DNA of 23,003 nt from assembly GCA_905201175.1 (NCBI GenBank), contig CAJKNC010000013.1, forward strand, positions 1-23,003. Reading direction: 5' to 3'. Shown here piece by piece: positions 8,021 through 16,794 of this stretch. The notes under the pieces were generated by a model. That model worked only from the letters and a program-made list of their open reading frames with translations, did no database searches and was not told where the DNA came from. The first letter of the stretch is position 1, and each line of letters starts with the position of its first letter. Both the position numbers and the translations under genes were made by a program. Source of the stretch: an uncultured Succinatimonas sp. Its GTDB lineage: Bacteria > Pseudomonadota > Gammaproteobacteria > Enterobacterales > Succinivibrionaceae.

Positions 8021-8172
8021 ACATATATCCTAACATTAAAACTTCCCTACTCCTCATTGAGGCATAAGGGTTATCACTAATCTTGCCCTGAATTTGTGCT
8101 TTAATAACTCATTTAAAAATTTGATCTAAATCTTACAAAAAAATTATCAATCAAATAGTTAATCTAGGTTAT
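8021..8172 (-). promoter_or_regulatory. Gap between dxs and yajQ, likely yajQ promoter region
   Basis: These 152 AT-rich bases are the only sizeable gap within the pheS-to-ampG stretch. I cannot pick a convincing -35/-10 pair or an intrinsic terminator. TTGAT-CTAA-ATCTT at 8121-8134 matches eight of ten FNR consensus positions on the plus strand, which in AT-rich DNA may be chance. Confidence 0.35.
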
Positions 8173-10026
8173 CTAAATTAAAGATCTAACAAAAGCTTCT
8201 ATCCCTTCTGCATCTAACTCTAAATCATGCAAAATTCCCTTGCGGGAATCCTCCATGATAAATCTGTCTGGAATTCCTTTGCAAAATACAGTCGCTTTTA
8301 ACTTAGAAGAAATAACCAAATGAGCAATAGCCTCGCCTATACCGCCCTCTATAGCACCTTCTTCAATTGAAATTAAGTAATCATGACTATCAGCTAAAGT
8401 ACGCACCAAATCCTCATCTAAAGGTTTAACAAAGCGCATATCAATCAAGCTGATATCATATTTTTCACATAAATCTCTGTATTCATACAATAAGGGACCG
8501 AATACACATAGAGCAATCTTCTTGCCCTTGCGAATAATTCGCCCCTTGCCTATTTCTAAAGACTGTCCCTCTTGATAAGGCTCAATATCAGAAATAGCAT
8601 TAGTTCTGGCAAATCGCACCACAGCAGGATGCTTATAATCATAAGCACAATTAAGCATACGCCACATTTCATCTGCGCTGGATGGCGTCATAATAACGAT
8701 ATTTGGAACAGTTCTTAAAAAACTGATGTCATATGCTCCCTGATGAGTAGGACCATCTGGGCCCACTATTCCGCCGCGATCTACAGCTAAAACAATAGGC
8801 AAATCCTGAATTGCAAAATCATGAATTACGCCATCATATGCTCTCTGTAAAAAGGATGAATAAATATTTACTACTGGACGCAGCCCCCCTGCAGCTAAGC
8901 CCGAGGCAAAAATCATAGCATGCTGCTCAGCGATGCCTACATCAAAAAATCTATCAGGAAATTGCTTTGCAAAATCGCTCATGCCAGATCCTACACGCAT
9001 AGCCGGAGTTATAGCTACTAAAGATTTTTCTTTTTGAGCCTTATCACAAAGCCAGCGTCCAAAATAAGCTGAATAAGAGCTATCCGTAGGATGCGGACTG
9101 CGATCAATGCCAAATTCTGGATTAAATACCGGCACGCCATGATAGCTTATAGGATCCTCTTCGGCCGGAGCATAGCCCTTTCCCTTAGTAGTTACAATAT
9201 GCAAAAACTGCAATCCATCTAATTTTTCAATATTTTTTAAAATAGATACTAAGCCTTGGACATCATTGCCATCAACAGGTCCTATATAATTAAAGCCTAA
9301 TTCCTCAAATAAGGTACCTGGCATAACCATACCTTTTACATGCTCTTGCGCACGCATAGCAAAATCATGAATTGCAGGTAATGACTTTAAAATCTTGCGG
9401 CCGCCTTTGATAAGCTTGGCGTAATGAGGATTAGCGATTAAACGAGATAAGCTCTGAGCAATTGAGCCTACATTATGAGAAATGCTCATCTCGTTATCAT
9501 TTAAAATAACTAATAAATTTAGATCTTTTTTTGAACCAGCATTATTTAATGCTTCAAATGCAGCTCCGCCTGATAAAGCACCATCGCCAATTACAGCTAT
9601 AACATGCTTTTTCTCTTGTTTAAGTTTTGCGGCAATTGCCAATCCTAAAGCTGATCCTATGGAAGTTGAAGCATGTCCTGTACTCAAAAGATCATACTCA
9701 GTCTCGCCTCTCCAGATAAATGCATGCAGACCATTCTTCTGGCGAATTGTTTTAAGCTCCTCTTTATGGCCAGTTAAAATTTTATGAGGATAAGCCTGAT
9801 GCCCTACATCCCAAACAATCTCATCATTAGGAGTATTAAAGACATAATGCAAGGCTACAGTAAGATCAACAACGGCTAATCCTGAAGCTAAATGTCCAGA
9901 AGTTTTACTTACGGTTTCTACTAAATACCGGCGTATTTCCTGACAAACCTTAGGTAAATCCGCAATATCAAGCTTACGTAAATCCTCAGATGAGGAGATA
10001 TTATCTAACAATGACGTTTCACTCAT
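8173..10026 (-). CDS. dxs: 1-deoxy-D-xylulose-5-phosphate synthase
   Basis: DXS is a thiamine-diphosphate enzyme that condenses pyruvate and glyceraldehyde 3-phosphate into DXP. DXP is the first MEP-pathway intermediate and also a precursor of the thiamine thiazole and of pyridoxal phosphate. The 617-residue protein carries H45 (S-G-H-L-A-S-G), the cofactor motif G-D-G-A-L-S-G-G (147-154) with N-D-N-E-M-S-I-S (176-183), and the catalytic glutamate E367 in G-I-A-E-Q-H-A. The pyrimidine-domain block D-R-G-G-I-V-G-x-D-G-P-T-H-Q-G spans 416-430. Its length is close to the E. coli enzyme (620). The ATG follows the ispA stop by 3 bases. Confidence 0.98.
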   Translation of the reverse strand: MSETSLLDNISSSEDLRKLDIADLPKVCQEIRRYLVETVSKTSGHLASGLAVVDLTVALHYVFNTPNDEIVWDVGHQAYPHKILTGHKEELKTIRQKNGLHAFIWRGETEYDLLSTGHASTSIGSALGLAIAAKLKQEKKHVIAVIGDGALSGGAAFEALNNAGSKKDLNLLVILNDNEMSISHNVGSIAQSLSRLIANPHYAKLIKGGRKILKSLPAIHDFAMRAQEHVKGMVMPGTLFEELGFNYIGPVDGNDVQGLVSILKNIEKLDGLQFLHIVTTKGKGYAPAEEDPISYHGVPVFNPEFGIDRSPHPTDSSYSAYFGRWLCDKAQKEKSLVAITPAMRVGSGMSDFAKQFPDRFFDVGIAEQHAMIFASGLAAGGLRPVVNIYSSFLQRAYDGVIHDFAIQDLPIVLAVDRGGIVGPDGPTHQGAYDISFLRTVPNIVIMTPSSADEMWRMLNCAYDYKHPAVVRFARTNAISDIEPYQEGQSLEIGKGRIIRKGKKIALCVFGPLLYEYRDLCEKYDISLIDMRFVKPLDEDLVRTLADSHDYLISIEEGAIEGGIGEAIAHLVISSKLKATVFCKGIPDRFIMEDSRKGILHDLELDAEGIEAFVRSLI

Positions 10027-10029
10027 ATG

Positions 10030-10920
10030 TCAGTGATCTCTTGAGACAGCAAATTTAGCAAACTGGGCAAGAATTGCTGTGTCATAAGCTAAATTTGTTA
10101 AAGCATTACAGGCCTTGTCGGCACATTCTTTAGCAAAATCCTCAGCCTCTTTGAGCCCTAATAACTTAGGATAAGTACTTTTGTCTAAATTTTGATCTGC
10201 TCCCTGAGTTTTCCCCATAATCTCAGTATTGCCGATTACATCAAGTACATCATCCCAAACTTGAAAACCTAATCCAACGTAAGAAGCATAGTCATCCAAA
10301 TGCTTAAGTGTATGCTCATCTGCATTAGCTGCCACAGCACCTAAAGCAACAGCTGCTTTAATCAAAGCCCCAGTCTTTTTTGAATGTAAGAGCTTTAATT
10401 CATCTAAACTAATACGCTTATGCTCAGATTCAAGATCTATAGCTTGACCTCCGCACATACCTCTATAACCTGCGCCTCTGGCTAAAATATGCATTAAAGC
10501 TGCAGTTTTCATTTTATCAAAACCGCTATTAGGATCAGAAATAAATTCAAAACCTAAAGATTGCAAAGCATCTCCTGCTAATAAAGCAGTAGTCTGACCA
10601 AATTTGCAATGAACCGTTGGCTTTCCCCGACGCAATTTATCGTTGTCCATCTCTGGCATATCATCATGAATGAGTGAATAAGCATGAATGCATTCAATCG
10701 CTGCTGCTGCATAATCTAAAACTTCAAGTTTTTGCCCCAATGCCAGACCTGTTGCGTAAACTAATAGAGGTCGTGAACGTTTACCGCCTAAAAGCAAGCC
10801 GTAGCGCATAGCCTCTTTAAGTTTTAATGCATCATCATCAAATTTTGCTAAGTAAGCATCCATAAAGGATGTAACTCTATTTTGAACAAATGGAGCAAAT
10901 TCTTGTAAAGATTGCATCAT
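10030..10920 (-). CDS. ispA: Farnesyl diphosphate synthase
   Basis: IspA adds isopentenyl diphosphate to dimethylallyl and geranyl diphosphate, making farnesyl diphosphate for quinones and undecaprenyl carrier lipid. The 296-residue protein has G-G-K-R-S-R-P (45-51), the first aspartate-rich motif D-D-M-P-E-M-D (86-92), the substrate block L-R-R-G-K-P-T (96-102), and the second motif D-D-V-L-D (223-227). The two extra residues in the first motif fit short-chain bacterial enzymes, and the E. coli-like sequence around H-A-Y-S-L supports a farnesyl product. The ATG overlaps the xseB stop by 4 bases (ATGA). It lies directly upstream of dxs, the first enzyme of the pathway that feeds it. Confidence 0.96.
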   Translation of the reverse strand: MMQSLQEFAPFVQNRVTSFMDAYLAKFDDDALKLKEAMRYGLLLGGKRSRPLLVYATGLALGQKLEVLDYAAAAIECIHAYSLIHDDMPEMDNDKLRRGKPTVHCKFGQTTALLAGDALQSLGFEFISDPNSGFDKMKTAALMHILARGAGYRGMCGGQAIDLESEHKRISLDELKLLHSKKTGALIKAAVALGAVAANADEHTLKHLDDYASYVGLGFQVWDDVLDVIGNTEIMGKTQGADQNLDKSTYPKLLGLKEAEDFAKECADKACNALTNLAYDTAILAQFAKFAVSRDH

Positions 10921-11156
10921 TGATACTCACTCTCCTCATTGCTTGATGGTGAAACCGGCATCGTTTTTGTACGTACTAGTTCCACCTTTTGCGTCATCTC
11001 ATCAAGAGTTTTACGACAAGATAGCGCTAACTGCATGCCCTCAGCATAAGCGTTAATAGCTTCATCTAGATTTAATTGACCGCTCTCAAGCTTTGAGGTT
11101 AACTCTTCGAGCTGTTTCAGACGATCCTCCAATGAGGACATGCTTTTTTTTGTCAT
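10917..11156 (-). CDS. xseB: Exodeoxyribonuclease VII small subunit
   Basis: XseB is the small subunit of exonuclease VII, which degrades single-stranded DNA from both ends with XseA. The 79-residue protein is mostly helical and charged. It carries the family pattern S-L-E-D-R-L-K-Q-L-E-E-L followed by L-E-S-G-Q-L-N-L-D-E-A-I. The last 15 residues (M-P-V-S-P-S-S-N...) look disordered. The ATG lies 15 bases after pheT with an AGAAGGAA ribosome-binding site, and the gene overlaps ispA. The xseB-ispA-dxs order is the same as in E. coli. Confidence 0.95.
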   Translation of the reverse strand: MTKKSMSSLEDRLKQLEELTSKLESGQLNLDEAINAYAEGMQLALSCRKTLDEMTQKVELVRTKTMPVSPSSNEESEYQ

Positions 11157-11171
11157 ATTATTCCTTCTAAA

Positions 11172-13553
11172 TTAGGAACGCAGGGTTGCGCCGAACTCCT
11201 TATTGCAGGCTTTAACGATATTCTCTATTAAAGCATCAGTCTGCTTATCTTCTAAAGTTCTGTTCGGATCTTGAGCAATAATGCCTAATGCAATACTGCG
11301 CTTATCTTCACCTAAAAACTCGCCTTCAAAGACGTCAAAGATTACAACCTGCTTTACTAATTCACCACCAGTCTTGCGGATTAGCGAACATAAATCAGCT
11401 GCTTTAATGCATTTATTAACTACAAAGGCCAAGTCTCGTCTTACTGCCGGGAATTTAGAAATATCCTCATATACAGGAACATTACGCTTGCAAATTGCCT
11501 CACGCTTGATCTCAAAAACAGCTACTGGCTGTTTGATATCAAGCTCCTTTTGAGCCTGAGGATGCAGCATACCAACATAGCCTACACACTCGCCATTTAA
11601 ATAAATATCAGCGCTCTGTCCTGGATGTAAAGCTTTATTACTGCTGCGGCGGAATTCAAATTCTTGAGCTTTGCAGGTAATACCTAGAATATTTTCTACA
11701 TCACCTTTAATATCAAAAAAATCTACGCCATGAGTATTTTGATTCCAAGACTCTTCGCTTACGGAACCTACTGCTACACCAGCCACCATACGTTCCTGCA
11801 ATACGCCATTTTCTGCCTTAGGACAAATGATATAGCGTAAACCTTGCTCAAATAAACGAATACGCTTCTGCTGACGGTTTAAATTATAACGACAAGCTAA
11901 AATTAAACCAGGAACCAAGCTTGTACGCATAGCAGAAAGCTCAGGGGAAATCGGCATGGTTAACATTAAAGGCTTAATATCGGAAAAAACCTTCAATACC
12001 TGCGGATCGGTAAAAGAATAAGTAATGGCTTCATTATAGCCTAAAGATACCAAAGCATTCTGAATCATTCGGTCAGAAACAGTTTCCTCAGTATCATGAA
12101 CCATATCCAAGGTACTTACCGGAACAGCATTAGGAATATTGTCGTAGCCATACATACGAGCAACTTCTTCGATCAAGTCCTCTTCAATAGCAATATCAAA
12201 TCTAAAAGATGGAGAAACTGCCTCAAATCCTCCTTCAATAGCCTTAGGCTGCATACCTAAATGAGTGAGAATAAACTCTACCTTAGGGGCAGGAATATCA
12301 ATACCTAAGACCTTCTTTAAATGAGACATACGCAAAACAATAGGCTCGTGCTTAGGAAGATATTCGCAGGCAACTTCCTCATGAATCGGACCTGCTTTAC
12401 CACCAGCAATATCCAATAATAAGGCTGTAGCTCTCTCCATAGCGCGTCTTTGACCTTCATGATCAACACCACGTTCAAAACGGTGAGAGGCATCAGTATC
12501 TAAACCGTACTGACGGGCACGACCTTTAATAGCATCTGGAGAGAAGAAAGCCGACTCTAAAACAACATCCGTAGTATTATCGTCAATCCCAGAATTAGCT
12601 CCTCCAAAAATACCTGCAATACCAACAGCTCCTTGAGAATCTGCAATTACCAGAGTATTTTCAGATAACTTGATTTCCTCTCCTGAAAGCACAGTCAAAA
12701 GCTCATCCTTATGGGCTTTACGTACGTTCAATTCATCATGAATCTTATTTAAATCAAAGGAATGTAAAGGCTGGCTATACTCGAGCATTACATAATTAGT
12801 AACGTCCACAATTGGAGATACTGATCTGATGCCGCAACGACGCAGTCTTTCAGTCATCCATATAGGACTTTTAGCCTTCTGATTAACTCCACGAATAATA
12901 CGGCTTAAATAACGAGGGCAAGCTTCCTTATCCTCTACTGTTACCTTCATGGTGTCATCAATTTCATTTTTAATAGCCGGGACATCTTTTTCTACAAATT
13001 CCTGACCAATTAAAACGGCAGCTTCACGAGCAATACCATAAATACCCAAACAATCAGGACGATTAGTAGTGAGATCTACATCGATAATGCTGTCGTCTAA
13101 ATGGAAATATTCATGAACATCCATTCCAATAGGGGCATCTTCAGGTAGTTCAATAATACCGTCAGATTCCTCAGCCATTCCTAATTCCTTATAAGAACAA
13201 AGCATACCGTTAGAATCAACGCCGCGAAGTTTAGCCTTTTTGATATGCAGGCCATTTACATGAGCACCTATCTGAGAGAAGCAAACCTTTAAGCCTTCAC
13301 GACAATTAGGAGCACCGCAGACAACCTGTATTAACTCACCTGAACCATCATCAACTAAGGTAACATGCATGTGATCGGAATCAGGATGATCTTTACAAGA
13401 TACAACCTTAGCTACAACTACATGATCAAAATCACCGCACGGAGCTTTAACAGAGTCAACCTCTAGACCTGCCATTGTAATTTTGTCGGCAAGATCTTGT
13501 GCGCTTAAGGAATTTGGGACCCACTCATCTAACCATTTTTTATTGAATAACAT
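11172..13553 (-). CDS. pheT: Phenylalanyl-tRNA synthetase beta subunit
   Basis: PheT forms an alpha2-beta2 enzyme with PheS that charges tRNA-Phe. It carries the editing site that clears tRNA mischarged with tyrosine. The 793-residue length matches bacterial PheT (795 in E. coli). Domains in order: an N-terminal start M-L-F-N-K-K-W-L-D-E-W-V; an EMAP-type tRNA-binding fold at about 40-150 with G-A-P-N-C near 80-84; the B3/B4 editing region and B5 domain; a catalytic-like module; and a C-terminal ferredoxin-fold anticodon-binding domain starting near 700 (D-I-S-K-F-P-A-V-R-R-D-L-A-F). The gene follows pheS by 30 bases with GGAAG before the ATG. No truncation is seen. Confidence 0.98.
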   Translation of the reverse strand: MLFNKKWLDEWVPNSLSAQDLADKITMAGLEVDSVKAPCGDFDHVVVAKVVSCKDHPDSDHMHVTLVDDGSGELIQVVCGAPNCREGLKVCFSQIGAHVNGLHIKKAKLRGVDSNGMLCSYKELGMAEESDGIIELPEDAPIGMDVHEYFHLDDSIIDVDLTTNRPDCLGIYGIAREAAVLIGQEFVEKDVPAIKNEIDDTMKVTVEDKEACPRYLSRIIRGVNQKAKSPIWMTERLRRCGIRSVSPIVDVTNYVMLEYSQPLHSFDLNKIHDELNVRKAHKDELLTVLSGEEIKLSENTLVIADSQGAVGIAGIFGGANSGIDDNTTDVVLESAFFSPDAIKGRARQYGLDTDASHRFERGVDHEGQRRAMERATALLLDIAGGKAGPIHEEVACEYLPKHEPIVLRMSHLKKVLGIDIPAPKVEFILTHLGMQPKAIEGGFEAVSPSFRFDIAIEEDLIEEVARMYGYDNIPNAVPVSTLDMVHDTEETVSDRMIQNALVSLGYNEAITYSFTDPQVLKVFSDIKPLMLTMPISPELSAMRTSLVPGLILACRYNLNRQQKRIRLFEQGLRYIICPKAENGVLQERMVAGVAVGSVSEESWNQNTHGVDFFDIKGDVENILGITCKAQEFEFRRSSNKALHPGQSADIYLNGECVGYVGMLHPQAQKELDIKQPVAVFEIKREAICKRNVPVYEDISKFPAVRRDLAFVVNKCIKAADLCSLIRKTGGELVKQVVIFDVFEGEFLGEDKRSIALGIIAQDPNRTLEDKQTDALIENIVKACNKEFGATLRS

Positions 13554-13583
13554 AATCTTTTTACTTCCAAATTTTATGCTGAT

Positions 13584-14567
13584 TTAGGCAAATTGTTTTA
13601 AGAAACGCAGATCATTTTCAAAGAAAGCGCGCAGATCATTTACGCCATAACGCAACATAGTCAGACGCTCAACGCCCATACCAAAGGCATAACCCACATA
13701 ACGATCAGTATCAATGCCAACATTCTTAAGTACGTTAGGATGAACCATTCCGCAGCCTAAAACTTCTAGCCACTTACCGCCCTTACGTCTTAAATCGACT
13801 TCAGCCGAAGGCTCAGTAAATGGGAAATAAGAAGGTCTAAAACGAACCTCTAACTCTTCTTCAAAGAATTTAAGTAAAAACTCATTTAGAACTCCTTTAA
13901 GCTCTGCAAAAGAAGTATGTTCCTCGACTAACAAACCTTCAACCTGGTGGAACATAGGAGTATGAGTCATATCATAGTCGTTACGATAAACTCGGCCAGG
14001 AGCAATAATACGGATAGGAGGCTGTTGCTTCTCCATAGTACGTACCTGAACAGAAGAAGTCTGAGATCTTAGCAGCAAACCATTTTCTACCATGAAGGTA
14101 TCATGAGAAGCACGAGCTGGATGATTTGGAGGTAAATTTAAAGCGTCAAAATTATGATAATCATCTTCAATTTCTGGGCCGCCGACAACACTAAAGCCCA
14201 TAGATCCAAAAATTTCCTTAATGCGCTCAATAGTTCTGCTAACAGGATGAATATTACCTGGCACCTGACGACGGCCAGGTAAAGTAATATCTACAGTTTC
14301 GCTCTTAAGCTTCTCTTCCATGAGAGCAGATTCAATTGCTTCACGACGAGCCTCAATAGCTGCAATTACAGCCTGTTTGGCTTCATTTATTATAGCGCCT
14401 CGCTGAGGGCGTTCCTCGGCTGAAAGTTTGCCTAACTCACGCATAAAAGCGGCAAATTCACCTTTTTTGCCTAAAAAATTGACTCTGACGGCATCTAATT
14501 CCTGTAAATTCTGTGCATTGGAGGCTGCCGCCACGCCGTTGTTTTTGGCTTCTTCTAGTTTGTCCAT
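13584..14567 (-). CDS. pheS: Phenylalanyl-tRNA synthetase alpha subunit
   Basis: PheS is the catalytic subunit that forms phenylalanyl-adenylate and charges tRNA-Phe. It is a class II synthetase of 327 residues, the same length as in E. coli. An N-terminal coiled coil (about 1-90) binds tRNA. The catalytic core includes G-P-E-I-E-D-D-Y-H-N-F-D (130-141), motif 2 with G-R-V-Y-R-N-D (191-197), and motif 3 with G-M-G-V-E-R-L (296-302). A294, the residue that sets substrate specificity in E. coli PheS, is conserved at the same number. The ribosome-binding site at this ATG is weak, and an upstream ORF with a strong one overlaps the start. It is the first gene of a five-gene tandem. Confidence 0.98.
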   Translation of the reverse strand: MDKLEEAKNNGVAAASNAQNLQELDAVRVNFLGKKGEFAAFMRELGKLSAEERPQRGAIINEAKQAVIAAIEARREAIESALMEEKLKSETVDITLPGRRQVPGNIHPVSRTIERIKEIFGSMGFSVVGGPEIEDDYHNFDALNLPPNHPARASHDTFMVENGLLLRSQTSSVQVRTMEKQQPPIRIIAPGRVYRNDYDMTHTPMFHQVEGLLVEEHTSFAELKGVLNEFLLKFFEEELEVRFRPSYFPFTEPSAEVDLRRKGGKWLEVLGCGMVHPNVLKNVGIDTDRYVGYAFGMGVERLTMLRYGVNDLRAFFENDLRFLKQFA

Positions 14568-14641
14568 TGATTGTTACCAAGTAAACTGAGGGCACCATTG
14601 CCCAAAAAGATGATCAAAGTCCGTGTGCAAAACACAACCAT
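14555..14641 (-). CDS. Possible 28-residue leader ORF overlapping the pheS start
   Basis: An ATG at 14641 is preceded by AGGGAG, a better ribosome-binding site than that of pheS. It opens 28 codons beginning M-V-V-F-C-T-R-T and ends at a TAG inside pheS, overlapping its start by 13 bases in another frame. It has only two phenylalanines, so it does not resemble the E. coli pheM attenuator peptide. Translation through this ORF could deliver ribosomes to pheS. It may still be coincidental; no homologue is known to me. Confidence 0.35.
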   Translation of the reverse strand: MVVFCTRTLIIFLGNGALSLLGNNQWTN

Positions 14642-14731
14642 TTTCTCCCTGCAGAAAGGCTTTGCTGTAAACAAGCAAACTTTATAAAATCCTTGTGACT
14701 GCAGGCGTAAAGATCAAATATTTAATTTAGC

Positions 14732-14760
14732 ATTATTACATGATCTTAGGGTTCTGACAA
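14732..14760 (-). promoter_or_regulatory. Promoter of pheST-xseB-ispA-dxs
   Basis: On the minus strand TTGTCA (14755-14760) and AATAAT (14732-14737) are spaced by exactly 17 bases, and a TG one base before the -10 adds an extended -10 element. Five of six bases match consensus in each hexamer. The predicted start is near 14725. Confidence 0.75.
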
Positions 14761-14836
14761 TTTTTTTAAATATTGCCTTATATGTGGTAAAGCTTTGTTT
14801 TAAGCAAAATGCGTTGAATAATATATAATTTTAAAT

Positions 14837-14866
14837 TTGATATACGTTTTTTAAGAAATTTAAGAT
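14837..14866 (+). promoter_or_regulatory. Possible lolCDE promoter
   Basis: TTGATA (14837-14842) and TAAGAT (14861-14866) are spaced by 18 bases and lie about 70 bases before lolC. A perfect TATAAT at 14824-14829 is a rival but lacks a good -35. The whole stretch is AT-rich, so the exact choice is uncertain. Confidence 0.4.
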
Positions 14867-14934
14867 CTTTTGTGAATAAGCTTTAAGATTTAGCTAAAAT
14901 GAGCGGTTAAATATTGCTAGTTTAGGATTTTATA

Positions 14935-16113
14935 GTGTTTTTATTTCATCCTCTAGAGCTGTCTATTGCCACACGCTGTAGTTTCTCTCGCAGCTCACAC
15001 AAATTTGCCTCTTTTGTAGCTCTGTTAGCTACTGTAGGTATTACTATAGGTGTTGCCGCTTTAATAGTAGTTTCTTCTATTATGGGGGGATTGCAAAATC
15101 GTTTAAAAGACGCTGCACTCTCTTCAACAGCTCAGCTTATAGTTGAAGCACCGTTCTCCAGAGCACACGAGCTCTTAAATCTGCCTCATGTAATTGCCTG
15201 CGCTCCCTTCATCGGATCTGAAGTTTTATTACAAGGAGGCAATGGCATATTGCTTGTAAACCTGCAGGGCATTGATACAGACAAAATTGTTTTAAAAAAA
15301 GGGTATACAAAAGAGCAGCTGAACTTATTAAATATCCCTAAGAAAAATAGCTATGCCCTGAATGCCCAAACACAGATATTCTTAAAATTAAATCTTCTTC
15401 TAGGACAGGATGTTCGGCTTATCAGTACCCAAAACGCTCGCTATACCCCAATAGGCCTAGTACCTTCACAAAGAATCTTCAGCTTAAATGATTATTTTCC
15501 TTCAGTAAATAGCAATATCATTCCTGAGGCTTATGCTAACTATGAAGATATACAGCGACTTTTGCGCTATAAAGAGCCTCCTCAGACTATAAGATTATGG
15601 CTTGATGATCCTTTCTTAATTGAAGATACAGCTGCAGCTCTTGAAAAAATGCAGCTTAATTTTAGTGACTGGAGAGATAGTCTTGGAGAATTTTTTAAAG
15701 CTGTAGCTTTAGAAAAGCTCTCCATGTCTATTATGCTTACCTTAATAATTTTAGTAGCAGCTTTCAATATTCTCTCAGCATTAACCATGACTGTAGCCTC
15801 AAGGCTTACTGATATTGCTATACTAAAAACCCTTGGACTTAAAAGCATACGCATTTTAAAAATCTTCTTATTTATGGGAATTTCTTATGGTTTTATTGGT
15901 TCTGTTCTGGGAACTATTATAGGCATCCCTGCTACATACGGCGTTGCTTATCTTTTTAGTTTAAGTCTTAATAGCTCCTTGCCTGTCAATATTGATCTTT
16001 TTACCATTTTTATAATTTTCTCAGGAAGCCTGGCCATAAGCATAATCTGTACTCTTTATCCTGCCATTCGTGCAGCCACCACAGATCCCGTTACCCATCT
16101 CTCGCGAGGATAA
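14935..16113 (+). CDS. lolC: Lipoprotein-releasing ABC transporter permease LolC
   Basis: LolC is one of two permease subunits of LolCDE, which extracts mature lipoproteins from the inner membrane and hands them to LolA. The 392-residue protein has one N-terminal membrane helix (about 26-49), a large periplasmic domain, and three C-terminal helices (about 263-285, 308-335, 353-376). The periplasmic segment G-L-V-P-S-Q-R-I-F (174-182) corresponds to the LolC hook (GRIPSQRLF in E. coli) that recruits LolA, which separates it from LolE. A W-R-D-x-L-G-E-F-F-K-A-V block precedes the second helix, as in E. coli LolC. The GTG start has AGGA 7 bases upstream. lolD follows after 3 bases. Confidence 0.94.
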   Translation: MFLFHPLELSIATRCSFSRSSHKFASFVALLATVGITIGVAALIVVSSIMGGLQNRLKDAALSSTAQLIVEAPFSRAHELLNLPHVIACAPFIGSEVLLQGGNGILLVNLQGIDTDKIVLKKGYTKEQLNLLNIPKKNSYALNAQTQIFLKLNLLLGQDVRLISTQNARYTPIGLVPSQRIFSLNDYFPSVNSNIIPEAYANYEDIQRLLRYKEPPQTIRLWLDDPFLIEDTAAALEKMQLNFSDWRDSLGEFFKAVALEKLSMSIMLTLIILVAAFNILSALTMTVASRLTDIAILKTLGLKSIRILKIFLFMGISYGFIGSVLGTIIGIPATYGVAYLFSLSLNSSLPVNIDLFTIFIIFSGSLAISIICTLYPAIRAATTDPVTHLSRG

Positions 16114-16116
16114 ATT

Positions 16117-16794
16117 ATGCAAGAGATTTTATTAAAAGCTCGTAAAGTTTGTCGCACATATACTGAAGGCTCTGTAAAGACAACCGTCCTTCATGATGTA
16201 AATATAGATATCTATGCAGATGAAATCACTGCTATTATTGGCAAATCAGGTTCTGGAAAAAGTACCCTGCTCCATATTTTAGGTACTCTTGACAGTCAAT
16301 CAGAAGGTGAGATCACTTTTGATAATATTAACCTAAAAGATTTAAGCTCTTCACAAAAAGCTGACTTTCGTAATAAAAGTTTAGGCTTTGTCTACCAGTT
16401 TCATCATCTCTTAGGAGATTTTACCGCTCTTGAAAATGTCATGATGCCTCTTATTATTGCCAAAACTCCTATTGACAAGGCAAAAGATAGAGCTCGCGAA
16501 TATCTTATCAAGGTAGGACTTGAGCATAGACTAAACTACAAACCTTCAGAAATGTCAGGAGGTGAAAGACAAAGAGTTGCTATTGCCAGAGCAATGGTCA
16601 ATCACCCTAAACTTATCCTTGCAGATGAACCTACAGGAAATTTAGACGCAAATAATGCCGAAGCAGTCTTTGAGCTTTTTTTAAATCTTGCCCATACAGA
16701 ACATACTGCCGTAGTTATGGTAACTCATGATGAATCTTTAGCTAAAAGATGTGATCGCATTTATACCATTGAGGATGGCCGTATAAATGTTTAA
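16117..16794 (+). CDS. lolD: Lipoprotein-releasing ABC transporter ATPase LolD
   Basis: LolD hydrolyses ATP to drive lipoprotein release by LolC and LolE. All nucleotide-binding motifs are present in the 225-residue protein: Walker A G-K-S-G-S-G-K-S-T (42-50), Q-loop Q94, ABC signature S-G-G-E (147-150), Walker B L-I-L-A-D-E-P (166-172) and switch H204. The segment F-V-Y-Q-F-H-H-L-L around the Q-loop is typical of LolD among the MacB/FtsE-like ATPases. The gene lies between lolC and lolE and overlaps lolE by 8 bases. Confidence 0.97.
   Translation: MQEILLKARKVCRTYTEGSVKTTVLHDVNIDIYADEITAIIGKSGSGKSTLLHILGTLDSQSEGEITFDNINLKDLSSSQKADFRNKSLGFVYQFHHLLGDFTALENVMMPLIIAKTPIDKAKDRAREYLIKVGLEHRLNYKPSEMSGGERQRVAIARAMVNHPKLILADEPTGNLDANNAEAVFELFLNLAHTEHTAVVMVTHDESLAKRCDRIYTIEDGRINV

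Larger units (their letters stand above)
14568..14934. other. Divergent intergenic region between pheS and lolC
   Basis: These 367 bases contain the pheST promoter (14732-14760, minus) and its leader of about 158 bases. The leader includes a TTTGCT/AGCAAA hairpin near 14660-14678 and a small GGGCA/TGCCC hairpin at about 14590-14603. The right half carries possible plus-strand promoters for lolC and is very AT-rich. Only the short leader ORF suggests coding; no RNA gene is recognised. Confidence 0.8.

Noticed and set aside
14555..14641. pheM-type phenylalanine attenuator upstream of pheS
   Set aside because: The leader ORF has only two Phe codons, and no stem followed by a T-run exists in the leader.
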